In this document: piece after piece, positions 8,325 through 15,813 of the stretch | Position numbering within the stretch: the first letter of the stretch is position 1 | Layout of the letters: each line of letters opens with the position of its first letter | NCBI GenBank assembly: GCA_965207125.1 | Contig: OZ242263.1 | Location: 372,001 to 436,000, forward strand | DNA from: G965207125 sp965207125 | GTDB lineage: Bacteria; Pseudomonadota; Alphaproteobacteria; Puniceispirillales; UBA1172 | Direction of reading: 5' to 3' | DNA length: 64,000 nucleotides | Translations under genes and position numbers: made by a program | The notes under the pieces: generated by a model | The model's database searches: none | The model's input: only the letters and a program-made list of their open reading frames with translations | Told to the model about the DNA's origin: nothing

Positions 8325-9369
8325 GCGCCGCCTCACCTGCCTCACCCCGTGCGTCCTGATCGATGGTAATCCCGAAAAACTCAGGATATTTCCGCATCAG
8401 CCAGCCCATAATCCCTTCTTGGAAATAGACGATGTTAACGATTAGAATCAGCCCCAATGCAACCCACTGCCAACCCAGCAGATGAGTCCAAGTCACTTCC
8501 TTGATCACATGAAACAAAAACGCTCCTAGCACCGGGCCCCACAAGGTTCCCTTCCCGCCAAGTAGCGCCATCGCCACCATGAAAATCCCAAAAGTTGCAA
8601 CTGGAAAAGCAACCTCGACCGGCTCGATAAAACCAACCATATTGCCGAAAACCGCTCCCACACACCCCATGAAAAACGCGGCGACCGCCCAACCAACCTG
8701 CTTATACCGCAAAATTGGCAGCCCCATCGCCTCGGCTTTGTCCTCATCATCTCTGATTGCGTTGATCGCAAGACCAAACTGCGTCTGGTACATCCATCGC
8801 AACAGAAAATGCAAGCTCGCCGCCAGAGTAAAACAAAGGCTGTAGAAAAACAGGCCTCTGAACTCAATCGCACCCGGGAAAAACGGCATCGATATTCCCG
8901 AGCCGCCACCAATGTAATCGAAGGTTCCTGTCAGTTGCCCCGCCGCAATCGCGACCCCCAAAGTCCCGATGGCGAAATAAGGTCCTCGCAAGCCGAAAAC
9001 GATAAAACCAAGCAAGAATGATATGAACATCGCGCCAAACCCACCTGCGATAATCCCTAAAAACAAACCGGTAAAATACTGCATATCGGTAAATTCAGGT
9101 CGGATCGCGCCAAAAGCCGAGGTGTATTCGCCTACATCATAAAACATCGCTATTTGGACAATCGCTGAAATATACATGCCAGCCCCGAAAAACGTAATGT
9201 TGCCAAGTGAATTATACCCCATCTGCCCGCCTAAGATATCCCAGCTAGACGCCATGAGGATCATCATCCACAACACCGCCATCTGCTGAACATAGCTGGG
9301 GAAAAGCAACGGTAGGAAAAGCGACAGCCCCAAAATAACCAGATATAAGCCTAAGCTACGGTATGCCAT
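8317..9369 (-). CDS. livM: Branched-chain amino-acid-type ABC transporter permease LivM
   Basis: One of two inner-membrane permeases of the HAAT importer. The 350-residue protein has about nine or ten hydrophobic segments and the LivM signature region WNILGGxxGxxSLG-like (here SSWDILGGQMGYNSLGN), followed later by the EAA-like loop with AIRDDEDKAEAMGL before the last helices. Its ATG overlaps the livH stop (TAATG) and its end overlaps livG, so livH-M-G-F is a tightly coupled operon. Confidence 0.92.
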   Translation of the reverse strand: MAYRSLGLYLVILGLSLFLPLLFPSYVQQMAVLWMMILMASSWDILGGQMGYNSLGNITFFGAGMYISAIVQIAMFYDVGEYTSAFGAIRPEFTDMQYFTGLFLGIIAGGFGAMFISFLLGFIVFGLRGPYFAIGTLGVAIAAGQLTGTFDYIGGGSGISMPFFPGAIEFRGLFFYSLCFTLAASLHFLLRWMYQTQFGLAINAIRDDEDKAEAMGLPILRYKQVGWAVAAFFMGCVGAVFGNMVGFIEPVEVAFPVATFGIFMVAMALLGGKGTLWGPVLGAFLFHVIKEVTWTHLLGWQWVALGLILIVNIVYFQEGIMGWLMRKYPEFFGITIDQDARGEAGEAAHD

Positions 9370-10274
9370 TATCGCACAACCTGTCTTTTGCGTCTCAGAC
9401 GGAGCTGGCGCCAGACGAGAACAGCCAGCAACATCACCACCGCCGAAGCAACTTGATACTCAGCCCCCAGAACAAACCCTGTGTATTGCTCAAGCAGACC
9501 CAATCCGAACCCTGTCGTGATCACCGCCGGCAGATTACCAAGCCCCGCTGCTGTCACAATCGCGAAGGATCTGATTGAATACGTGATTCCATAAAACGGT
9601 TGTAGAACCCAGATCATCGACACCAGGACGCCAGCCGCGCCGCAAATTGCCGTATTTAATGAAAAGGTAAAAGCATAAATCTTGTCGGTATCTATTCCTA
9701 AAACTCTTGCCGCGCGTGGATCTTGAGAGGTTGCTCTGATTGCTTGGCCAAGACGCGAGCGTTTCATGAACAAAACAACCACCACCGCCAAAACAGAAAC
9801 CATCACCAGCGATAAAACCTTGACCATCGGCACGGTTACTGCGCCGTCAAAAATTTGCGTGTTTGGCAGTTTGCTATCGATGGTTTGTACTTCAGGGCCG
9901 AAAATCAGATTAAGCACCTGCTGCATCAAAAGAGACAGTCCAAATGTTGCTAGTAATGATGTGAACATATCCTGCTGGAGAACCCGTCGGATGATCAGAA
10001 TATAAATAATCCAGCCGAAACCGAACATAAGCACCATCACAAGCGGCAGTGCTATTACCGGATGCACGCCCCAATTATAAAAGGCAAACGCCAGATAGCC
10101 GCCGGCAATGACAAAATCACCCTGCGCCAGATTCTTGACGTTCATCACCCCCCAAACCAGTGCAAGGCCATAAGCACTAAGCGCGATGACCGCACCGATA
10201 AACACGCCATCCAAAATCAATTGAATATTCGTGACCGGCGATAAATCATATAATATTTGTAAATTGAACAGCAT
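9369..10274 (-). CDS. livH: Branched-chain amino-acid-type ABC transporter permease LivH
   Basis: The other HAAT permease: 301 residues and about eight hydrophobic segments. It has the characteristic N-terminal GVFIGAVIALSAYGLALVWG and the MNVKNLAQGDF stretch, and the EAA-like cytoplasmic loop RATSQDPRAARVLGID. It is the first gene after the intrinsic terminator separating it from the binding-protein gene, so its transcription presumably depends on read-through or a promoter of its own; I see no clear one in the 63-bp gap. Confidence 0.92.
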   Translation of the reverse strand: MLFNLQILYDLSPVTNIQLILDGVFIGAVIALSAYGLALVWGVMNVKNLAQGDFVIAGGYLAFAFYNWGVHPVIALPLVMVLMFGFGWIIYILIIRRVLQQDMFTSLLATFGLSLLMQQVLNLIFGPEVQTIDSKLPNTQIFDGAVTVPMVKVLSLVMVSVLAVVVVLFMKRSRLGQAIRATSQDPRAARVLGIDTDKIYAFTFSLNTAICGAAGVLVSMIWVLQPFYGITYSIRSFAIVTAAGLGNLPAVITTGFGLGLLEQYTGFVLGAEYQVASAVVMLLAVLVWRQLRLRRKRQVVR

Positions 10275-10300
10275 CCGTTAGGACCCTTTGCCTACTCTGT

Positions 10301-10326
10301 AAAAAAAGGGGGCAAGCCCCCTTTTT
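10301..10326 (-). terminator. Intrinsic terminator/attenuator between binding-protein gene and livH
   Basis: GGGGG at 10308-10312 pairs with CCCCC at 10317-10321 around a CAAG tetraloop. The stem is extended by a run of A on one side and T on the other, so on the minus strand a strong GC hairpin ends in seven U. It sits 12 bp after the binding-protein stop and 27 bp before livH. The A/T flanks make it look bidirectional, but only minus-strand transcripts are expected here. Confidence 0.85.
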
Positions 10327-10337
10327 CAATCCGATGT

Positions 10338-11570
10338 TCAATAATCTGCCTTACGCGGCCATTGCAGGTCATTAGTTGTGATAATCGCGTTATACTCCGC
10401 GGATGCGTTGATCTGGCGCAGGAACATCGGCTTAGCGATATTGTTCCCTGCATCTGAAAACTTTATGTTGCCATAAAAGGTTTCCATGTCAGTCGCCGCG
10501 ATTGCATCACGTACTTTTGCTGGGTCAAAATTGTTTGCCCGCTCGAACGCATCTTTCCACACCAGAACAGCGGCGGAGGCCTGTGCGGACTGGTAAGGTA
10601 CTGATGTGTAGCTCGGGTATGTCGTTTTGAAATCAGCGTTCCATTTAGACGCATTACCGAAATAATCATCCATCTTCGGTGAGGTTTCCACCCATTGAGT
10701 CGGGCACAGAACCCCGTTTGCTGCTTTTGGAAATTTTTCTTGAATCTTAGCAGCTTCACAGTGAGTCATACCGACCAGAGGCACCTGTAGTCTCATCTCA
10801 TCGATCTGGCGCGCCGCCGTAGCCGCACCTTTTGAGTGACCTGAGATGATCAGCATATCAGGCTTGAGCGCCTTAACCTTGGTCAAGGTTGCTGACATAT
10901 CCGATAAATCGGCTGGCAGTTTGTCATCGATCACAATTTGCATGCCGAATTTTTTAGCCATATCAACCACACCCTCACGCACATCTAATGAGAATGGGTC
11001 ATTTTCAAATGCCATAGCGATCGTGACGCTTGATGGGTCTTTGCCTATACCCTCAGCCTTCTCAGCAGCCATAACCACAGCCGGTGCGAGATACTGCTCA
11101 GAGGTGGACAGAACGGCGAACAGGTATTTATAGCCTTGGGTGAAGAGAGAGCGTGAAGCGCCTTCAGCCTCAACCATTGGCACGCCGAACTTTTCCGACA
11201 CCGGCGCAACGGCCTTGGTCATGCCTGAACTGTATGGCCCAAGCATATATTTGATGCCATCTTGCTGAATCAGCCGCTCAACAAGCTGGGTTGCGCGAGC
11301 GGGGGTTGATTCGTCATCGTAGTATTTGACAGCCAGTTTGTAAGACTGCCCACCAACGTTAACCCCGCCCTTGTCATTGATTCGCTTAATTGCGAAATCA
11401 TAGCCACGCTGGGTATGCAAGCCGTTCGTTGAGTACTTGCCCGTTAAGGATATAGACGACCCAAGGATAATCGTATCGCCTTCAACCTTCGCCGACACAA
11501 GGCTTGTGGTCATCACCGACGTGGCAATAATTGCTGAAGCCAGTAGTGTTTTTATCAATGTGAAATTCAT
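10338..11570 (-). CDS. Periplasmic substrate-binding protein of a Liv-type ABC transporter
   Basis: LivK-like type 1 periplasmic binding protein of 410 residues. A signal peptide covers about residues 1-27 (basic start, hydrophobic core, cleavage near LVSA). The mature part begins with DTIILGSSISLTGKYS, the usual entry strand of HAAT binding proteins, and two alpha/beta lobes follow. It probably binds an amino acid or amino-acid derivative, and sequence alone does not tell which. A GGAG-type ribosome site (GGAGGAATAAAACA) precedes the ATG. It lies between gamma-glutamyltransferase and livHMGF; the terminator downstream suggests it is made in excess over the permease. Confidence 0.9.
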   Translation of the reverse strand: MNFTLIKTLLASAIIATSVMTTSLVSAKVEGDTIILGSSISLTGKYSTNGLHTQRGYDFAIKRINDKGGVNVGGQSYKLAVKYYDDESTPARATQLVERLIQQDGIKYMLGPYSSGMTKAVAPVSEKFGVPMVEAEGASRSLFTQGYKYLFAVLSTSEQYLAPAVVMAAEKAEGIGKDPSSVTIAMAFENDPFSLDVREGVVDMAKKFGMQIVIDDKLPADLSDMSATLTKVKALKPDMLIISGHSKGAATAARQIDEMRLQVPLVGMTHCEAAKIQEKFPKAANGVLCPTQWVETSPKMDDYFGNASKWNADFKTTYPSYTSVPYQSAQASAAVLVWKDAFERANNFDPAKVRDAIAATDMETFYGNIKFSDAGNNIAKPMFLRQINASAEYNAIITTNDLQWPRKADY

Positions 11571-11643
11571 TGTTTTATTCCTCCAAATTTTTCTGTCGGC
11601 ATTATCATGCCTAAATATGCATTAGTCCAGCATTTTAATCTTC

Positions 11644-13230
11644 TCAATATCCCATAACGCACCCATCTTTGCGTGCATCAGACCCGCCAACCAGTATTCC
11701 TGACTTGAGGTCGCGCAGAATCGCTTGGCCGCCACCGATCGGATCTGCTGGATAATCAATCTGATGCCCTCGCTTAGCCAGCGCATCTGCCACCGATCGA
11801 TCATACCCTGATTCAAGCGACAAAATTCCGTCATAGGCAAAGCTTCGAGGGGAGTCCAACGCCTGTTGAGGCCCCATCCCGAGCGCTAGGAGATTAGAGA
11901 GAAACGTCGCCTGCCCCGTCGCCTGATACTGACCGCCCATCACGCCGAAAGCGCCAATCAAATCATCATCTATGGTAAGCATCCCCGGAATAATCGTATG
12001 CAAAGGACGCTTGCCGCCAGCGACCACATTTGGGTGGGTGGGCGAGAGACTGAAAGACCTACCGCGTGATTGCAACAGAATGCCAAAGCGCGGAGAGGCG
12101 ATCCCTGAGCCGAAAGAATCAAAAATGGAATTGATAAACGAAACCGCCATCCCGTCTTTATCCACCACCGCAAGGTAAACCGTGTCGGGATGAGTTGGAA
12201 AATCGCTATCAGCAAAATCCCGCGCCCGCGTCATATCAATCAACGCGGCGGCTTTGTCTATATTCGCCTGGCCCAGCAGCCAATCTGTTGGCTTATCGGT
12301 GCATTCAGGGTCAGCGATATAGCGGTCTCTTAAGCCATAAGCAATTTTTGAGGCCTCGGCGGTCACATGAACCCTGTCAATGTCAGTCATCGTAGCAAGA
12401 TCAAAACGTTCAAGGATTTTCATGATGATCAAGGCGGTTAATCCTTGCCCATTGGGTGGGCATTCCCATACCTTATGCCGCAAATAAGACGCTGAAATTG
12501 GCGGGACGAAAACCGATTCGGCTTCAGCAAAATCAGAGTGCTCATGCATACCGCCCATTTTGTTCAATTTGGACAGGATATCTTCCGCCACTGGGCCTTG
12601 ATAAAACCCATCACGCCCGTCTTTGGCGATTAGTTTCAGTGCTTCAGCGAGTGGCGGACAGCAAAAAACCTCGCCCAATCCATAAGCTTTATCACCGTTC
12701 AGATAATAGCGCCTTGCGTCCTCATCATCGGCTAGATTCTCGGCGTGTCTTCCCCAATCCCAAGCGGTGCGTTCATGCACTGCGATGCCGTGTTCAGCAT
12801 AGTTTATCGCGGGGCTGAAGAGTTTGTCCCAATCGCTATGCCCGAATCGTTGGTGCAACCGCCACCACGCATCAACCGAACCGGGGGTCGTCACCGCATG
12901 GGCGTTGTGGCGCGGAATCTCGCCGCTCATTCCTGCTTCACGGGTGATATCAAGGCTAAGGGCTTGGGGTGATTTACCTGAGCCGTTAAGAGCGCTGATA
13001 TTCGTGAGGCCGTCCCCTGAAACCAGCGCAAAACAATCGCCGCCAAGAGACGTCATATGCGGCTCAGCAATGGAAAGAACCGACGCCGCCACGATTGCCG
13101 CATCCACCGCATTGCCACCCTCAGTAAGGCATTTCAGCCCCGCCGATGTGGCTATTGGGTGCGATGTGGCAACCATGGCGTTCGCCGCATAGACCTCTGA
13201 ACGTCCGGGTCGTGAAAAATCCCGTGTCAT
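11644..13230 (-). CDS. Gamma-glutamyltransferase-family Ntn hydrolase without signal peptide
   Basis: A 528-residue member of the gamma-glutamyltranspeptidase family, which autocleaves before a Thr that then acts as nucleophile on gamma-glutamyl compounds such as glutathione. The expected cleavage site is HPD/TVYLAVVDKDG, making Thr350 the nucleophile and giving subunits of about 349 and 179 residues. The N-terminal domain shows GGNAVDAA and EPHMTSLGGD, and the small subunit shows GGKRPLHTIIPGM. No signal peptide is seen (start MTRDFSRPGR), unlike periplasmic E. coli Ggt, so a cytosolic enzyme is inferred. No strong Shine-Dalgarno is visible. It lies 20 bp after the peroxiredoxin and 73 bp before a Liv-type binding protein, which suggests uptake and cleavage of gamma-glutamyl compounds. 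Confidence 0.88.
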   Translation of the reverse strand: MTRDFSRPGRSEVYAANAMVATSHPIATSAGLKCLTEGGNAVDAAIVAASVLSIAEPHMTSLGGDCFALVSGDGLTNISALNGSGKSPQALSLDITREAGMSGEIPRHNAHAVTTPGSVDAWWRLHQRFGHSDWDKLFSPAINYAEHGIAVHERTAWDWGRHAENLADDEDARRYYLNGDKAYGLGEVFCCPPLAEALKLIAKDGRDGFYQGPVAEDILSKLNKMGGMHEHSDFAEAESVFVPPISASYLRHKVWECPPNGQGLTALIIMKILERFDLATMTDIDRVHVTAEASKIAYGLRDRYIADPECTDKPTDWLLGQANIDKAAALIDMTRARDFADSDFPTHPDTVYLAVVDKDGMAVSFINSIFDSFGSGIASPRFGILLQSRGRSFSLSPTHPNVVAGGKRPLHTIIPGMLTIDDDLIGAFGVMGGQYQATGQATFLSNLLALGMGPQQALDSPRSFAYDGILSLESGYDRSVADALAKRGHQIDYPADPIGGGQAILRDLKSGILVGGSDARKDGCVMGY

Positions 13231-13250
13231 TTAATCACAATGACAAGCAT

Positions 13251-13913
13251 TTAAGCCGACGGGTCAGCAACTTTTCTCAGGTAAGGTTTTACCGTCTCCC
13301 AACCACCGGGAAACAATGTTTTCGCCTCATCATTAGAAACCGAAGGAACGATAATCACATCCTCGCCTTTTTTCCAGTCGGCAGGGGTCGCCACCTTGTG
13401 CCCGGCCGTCAGCTGCAGCGAGTCAATCACCCGCAGCAGCTCAGCGAAGTTACGCCCTGTCGCCATCGGATAGGTCAAAGACAGTTTGATTTTTTTGTCA
13501 GGCCCGATCACGAACACCGAACGCACTGTCTGGTTATCGACCGCCGTGCGTCCTGCTGAGCCGCCCCCTTCGGATGCAGGCAACATATTATATTGCTTAG
13601 CAACCGCAAGCTCTGTATCAGCGATAATCGGATACCCCGGCTTCATCCCGCAAACCTCATCGATATCAGTGAGCCAAGCGTTATGATCTTCGACTGGATC
13701 GACGGATAAGCCGATCACCTTGACGTTGCGCTTTTCAAACTCAGGTTGAAGACGCGCAAGCGCGCCTAGTTCGGTCGTGCACACCGGTGTAAAATCCTTA
13801 GGGTGTGAGAACAGAATCCCCCAACCATCGCCAAGCCAATCATGAAAACTGATCTTTCCATGCGTGGTCTCAGCGGTGAAATCCGGAGACGTATCATTGA
13901 TTCTAAGAGACAT
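13251..13913 (-). CDS. 1-Cys peroxiredoxin (Prx6-type)
   Basis: Thiol peroxidase of the AhpC/TSA superfamily, Prx6 group. PVCTTE carries the peroxidatic Cys45. The Prx6-type C-terminal half follows, with FVIGPDKKIKLSLTYPMATGRNF, ATPADWKKG and the closing LFPGGW segment, for 220 residues in all. A second Cys in EVCGMKPGYP is not at the usual resolving position, so glutathione or another thiol is the likely reductant. The start at 13913 is set by a strong GGAGG six bases upstream; a farther ATG at 13925 would place that site inside the coding region. It is the first gene of the cluster with gamma-glutamyltransferase and the Liv-type transporter. Confidence 0.92.
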   Translation of the reverse strand: MSLRINDTSPDFTAETTHGKISFHDWLGDGWGILFSHPKDFTPVCTTELGALARLQPEFEKRNVKVIGLSVDPVEDHNAWLTDIDEVCGMKPGYPIIADTELAVAKQYNMLPASEGGGSAGRTAVDNQTVRSVFVIGPDKKIKLSLTYPMATGRNFAELLRVIDSLQLTAGHKVATPADWKKGEDVIIVPSVSNDEAKTLFPGGWETVKPYLRKVADPSA

Positions 13914-13958
13914 TTGATCCTCCATTATGATGAATTGTTGATATTCTCGCTAAACACT

Positions 13959-14015
13959 ATTGCTTTTCTTTTATAACAACGGCTCATGAGCCATTTTAAC
14001 ATAAAGAAAAGCAAT
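13959..14015 (-). repeat. Nested inverted repeat abutting the 3' end of tRNA-Leu
   Basis: The outer arms are ATTGCTTTTCTTTTAT (13959-13974) and the complement ATAAAGAAAAGCAAT (14001-14015), differing by one T. Inside lies a perfect 12-bp palindrome, GGCTCATGAGCC (13981-13992). The right arm ends at the last base of the tRNA CCA. In the tRNA precursor it would form a 15-bp trailer hairpin with an inner stem. There is no U-run, so it is not a textbook terminator. It lies between the tRNA and the peroxiredoxin gene and may act in 3' processing or as a binding site. Confidence 0.7.
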
Positions 14016-14099
14016 GGTGCGGCTGGAGGGAATTGAACCCCCACGGCTTGCGCCACCAGAACCTAAATCTGGCGTGTCTACCTATTCCACCACAGCCGC
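14015..14099 (-). tRNA. tRNA-Leu (anticodon UAG)
   Basis: An 85-nt class II tRNA including an encoded CCA. The 7-bp acceptor stem GCGGCTG/CAGCCGC is complete. The anticodon stem CCAGA/TCTGG encloses a loop with anticodon TAG. A variable arm typical of tRNA-Leu and the T loop GTTCAATTC follow. It reads CUA and probably other CUN codons. It is flanked by the inverted repeat on its 3' side and by the DUF952 gene on its 5' side. Confidence 0.95.
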
Positions 14100-14165
14100 T
14101 AGAATGCCTAGCGTCTGGCTAGCATAACACCTCGAGTGAAAGCAATGCAAGATTAAGATTCGATT

Positions 14166-14540
14166 TTATGAATCTGGGGTATACTTATTGATATCAGGGG
14201 GAAAGCGATGAAGACCATCATCGCCAAGCAAAAGCGGCAATTCATAAGCCACTTTTTTCATCGGCAATGATCCATATAGATGCGGGAAAACCGTCCCGTC
14301 CCGAGATTTTTCATAGCGAATATCAAGTTCAAAGGTCACGATGGATATGAGCATCAGCCCCTCGACACCGCCGAAATGACGATAGGCCGTCTCAGCCACT
14401 TGCGCGGGCAGGGACAGGTGGATGAAGCCATCTTGGCGGTCAGTCTCACTCCCTTGATACTGTCCCTTATCCTTCGCCTTTTGCCATTCATCAGCGGCGC
14501 ATATTTTGAACACTATAGGATAGTAAGGGTGATCACTCAT
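14166..14540 (-). CDS. DUF952 family protein
   Basis: A 124-residue cytosolic protein of the DUF952 family, recognised from the N-terminal VFKICAADEWQKAKDKGQYQ, DGFIHLSLPAQV and the later YEKSRDGTVFPHLYGSLP. These conserved stretches (W near 20, DGFIHLS, FPHLYG) define the family. The biochemical function is not established to my knowledge. No signal peptide or membrane segment is present. It is transcribed toward tRNA-Leu, and upstream lies the 3' end of the giant gene, about 180 bp away. TAGGT before the ATG is only a weak ribosome site. Confidence 0.85.
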   Translation of the reverse strand: MSDHPYYPIVFKICAADEWQKAKDKGQYQGSETDRQDGFIHLSLPAQVAETAYRHFGGVEGLMLISIVTFELDIRYEKSRDGTVFPHLYGSLPMKKVAYELPLLLGDDGLHRFPPDINKYTPDS

Positions 14541-14569
14541 GAAAGCGACCTAACACGAAAAACCTAGCC

Positions 14570-14600
14570 TTGACAAGCCACATATAGGGTCTTTTGTAAT
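14570..14600 (+). promoter_or_regulatory. Candidate rightward promoter facing the 3' end of the giant gene
   Basis: A perfect TTGACA (14570-14575) is followed after 19 bases by TGTAAT (14595-14600, five of six matches). The spacer is two bases longer than ideal. It points right into the antisense strand of the giant gene, with no plus-strand gene ahead, so it would make an antisense or small RNA if active. A chance match is quite possible. Confidence 0.25.
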
Positions 14601-14721
14601 TTTATAGAAAGTCTTTCGCATTGTGAGACCTCGCGCCCAACTACAGATGATAAACAACGCGGCCTATCCGGTGAAGATGAACTTGCCCCCCCGTATGCCG
14701 GCGGGTGATTAACGCCCCGCG

Positions 14722-15813
14722 TTAGACAAGATCAGTTTCCCCAGCGTTTAACTCAAAGCCTATATCATCAAAATCAACCAGCACCAGGCTATCACCAAGA
14801 ATCACATTGATCGCCTCATAGGCATTGCTGTCCTGACCAGAAGTGATTTCTCGGACACCGGATGCCGCCGGGTCAAAGGACGTGTCTAGTAGGTTACTGA
14901 TCGCCGAAGCATCAAAGGCTTCATCAAAATTCACCGTCAGATCACTGTCTAAGGCGAAGGTAACACCGGTAATATTTCCATCTCCGTCCACAAGCAGACT
15001 GACCCCTGTGCTCGCAGCATAGAACTCGGTGGCAGAAGAGTGAGCACTACCAGGGCCTCCCGTATGGGCTAGAACCAGATAATCTTCATCGAGATCAAAG
15101 CCATTGACCGTATCGGCTCCATCATTCGGGCTCGCGCCAGCATAGCGATAAATCACGATATCTTCGCCGTCTCCAAGAGTGACGGTATCATCACCCCGGC
15201 CGCCAAAGATCACATCGCCTTCAAGGCCAGCGTTGAGTGTCTGCGCGTTATCGCCACCGATCAAGAGTTGACTTGAAGCCGCATCATTTACGCCGACCGC
15301 TGCGTCAGCGACCCCTTCGCCCAATTCTTTGGTGAGTCCGGTAACGTCCGGCAAACCTAGCGTGAGTTCAAATGTCGAAGTCGCGCTTCCACCTTGATTA
15401 TCAATCGCCTTGACCGTGAGCGTGTAAGTACCAATTTCATTCGGCGTGCCAGTGATTGTTCTGGTAACCACACCTGATACGGAGTCTGTATCCTCATTGT
15501 AAGTGAGCCCGATATCAGCTAATGCCGTCGTACCGTCGTCACCAGCCGTCACCATCAGAGTAAAGGCATCGCCGTCAGGGTCTGTGAAAAGATTACCCAG
15601 GTCAATACTGATCTCCTGGCCTAGTACCCCGCTTTGAGGCTCGAGAGCTGTGCCAACCACAGGGTCTTGATTTTCATCCGCCCCATTTACCGTGATCGTC
15701 ACAGCGAAACCAGCACTCCCAGAGGTAAAGATAAAGATATCCTCTACCACATCTGTTGCATTCAAGGCCTCCTGTTTCTGCTTTCGTGTTATCCAGCGTG
15801 TAAGTCCAAACAC
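14722..15813 (-). CDS. Giant RTX adhesin, C-terminal part in the shifted frame (RTX repeats and secretion signal)
   Basis: Downstream portion of the giant gene after a one-base insertion at 15771-15772. Homology to the repeats starts at about 15770 (EALNATDVVEDIF); the ATG at 15813 lies in out-of-frame repeat sequence and is not a real start. The frame carries the end of the last VCBS unit and a last cadherin-like domain (LFTDPDGDAFTLMV). A linker and an RTX block follow (15161-15238, with GGRGDDTVTLGDGEDIV). After that comes a C-terminal region of about 150 residues with DGADTVNGFDLDEDYLVL and a Leu/Val/Asp-rich end, as in type I secretion signals. The stop TAA lies in a short hairpin (14711-14723) without a U-run. 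A functional protein needs the two frames joined. Confidence 0.8.
   Translation of the reverse strand: MFGLTRWITRKQKQEALNATDVVEDIFIFTSGSAGFAVTITVNGADENQDPVVGTALEPQSGVLGQEISIDLGNLFTDPDGDAFTLMVTAGDDGTTALADIGLTYNEDTDSVSGVVTRTITGTPNEIGTYTLTVKAIDNQGGSATSTFELTLGLPDVTGLTKELGEGVADAAVGVNDAASSQLLIGGDNAQTLNAGLEGDVIFGGRGDDTVTLGDGEDIVIYRYAGASPNDGADTVNGFDLDEDYLVLAHTGGPGSAHSSATEFYAASTGVSLLVDGDGNITGVTFALDSDLTVNFDEAFDASAISNLLDTSFDPAASGVREITSGQDSNAYEAINVILGDSLVLVDFDDIGFELNAGETDLV
15161..15238 (-). other. C-terminal RTX calcium-binding repeats of the giant protein
   Basis: About three degenerate GGxGxDxxx nonapeptides (LNAGLEGDVIFGGRGDDTV and TLGDGEDIV) lie in the shifted frame, roughly residues 6273-6299 of the joined protein. 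In RTX proteins such repeats bind Ca2+ outside the cell and drive folding after type I export. They are followed by the probable secretion signal. Confidence 0.8.

Noticed and set aside
14711..14723. Intrinsic terminator at the end of the giant gene
   Set aside because: AACGC/GCGTT forms only a five-pair stem with a three-base loop over the stop codon and has no U-run after it.
15766..15780. Programmed +1 frameshift like that of prfB joining the two adhesin frames
   Set aside because: The AGGAGG is one base rather than three from CTT, slipping from CTT to TTG pairs poorly, and no stop codon sits in the A site; all other repeat copies need no shift.
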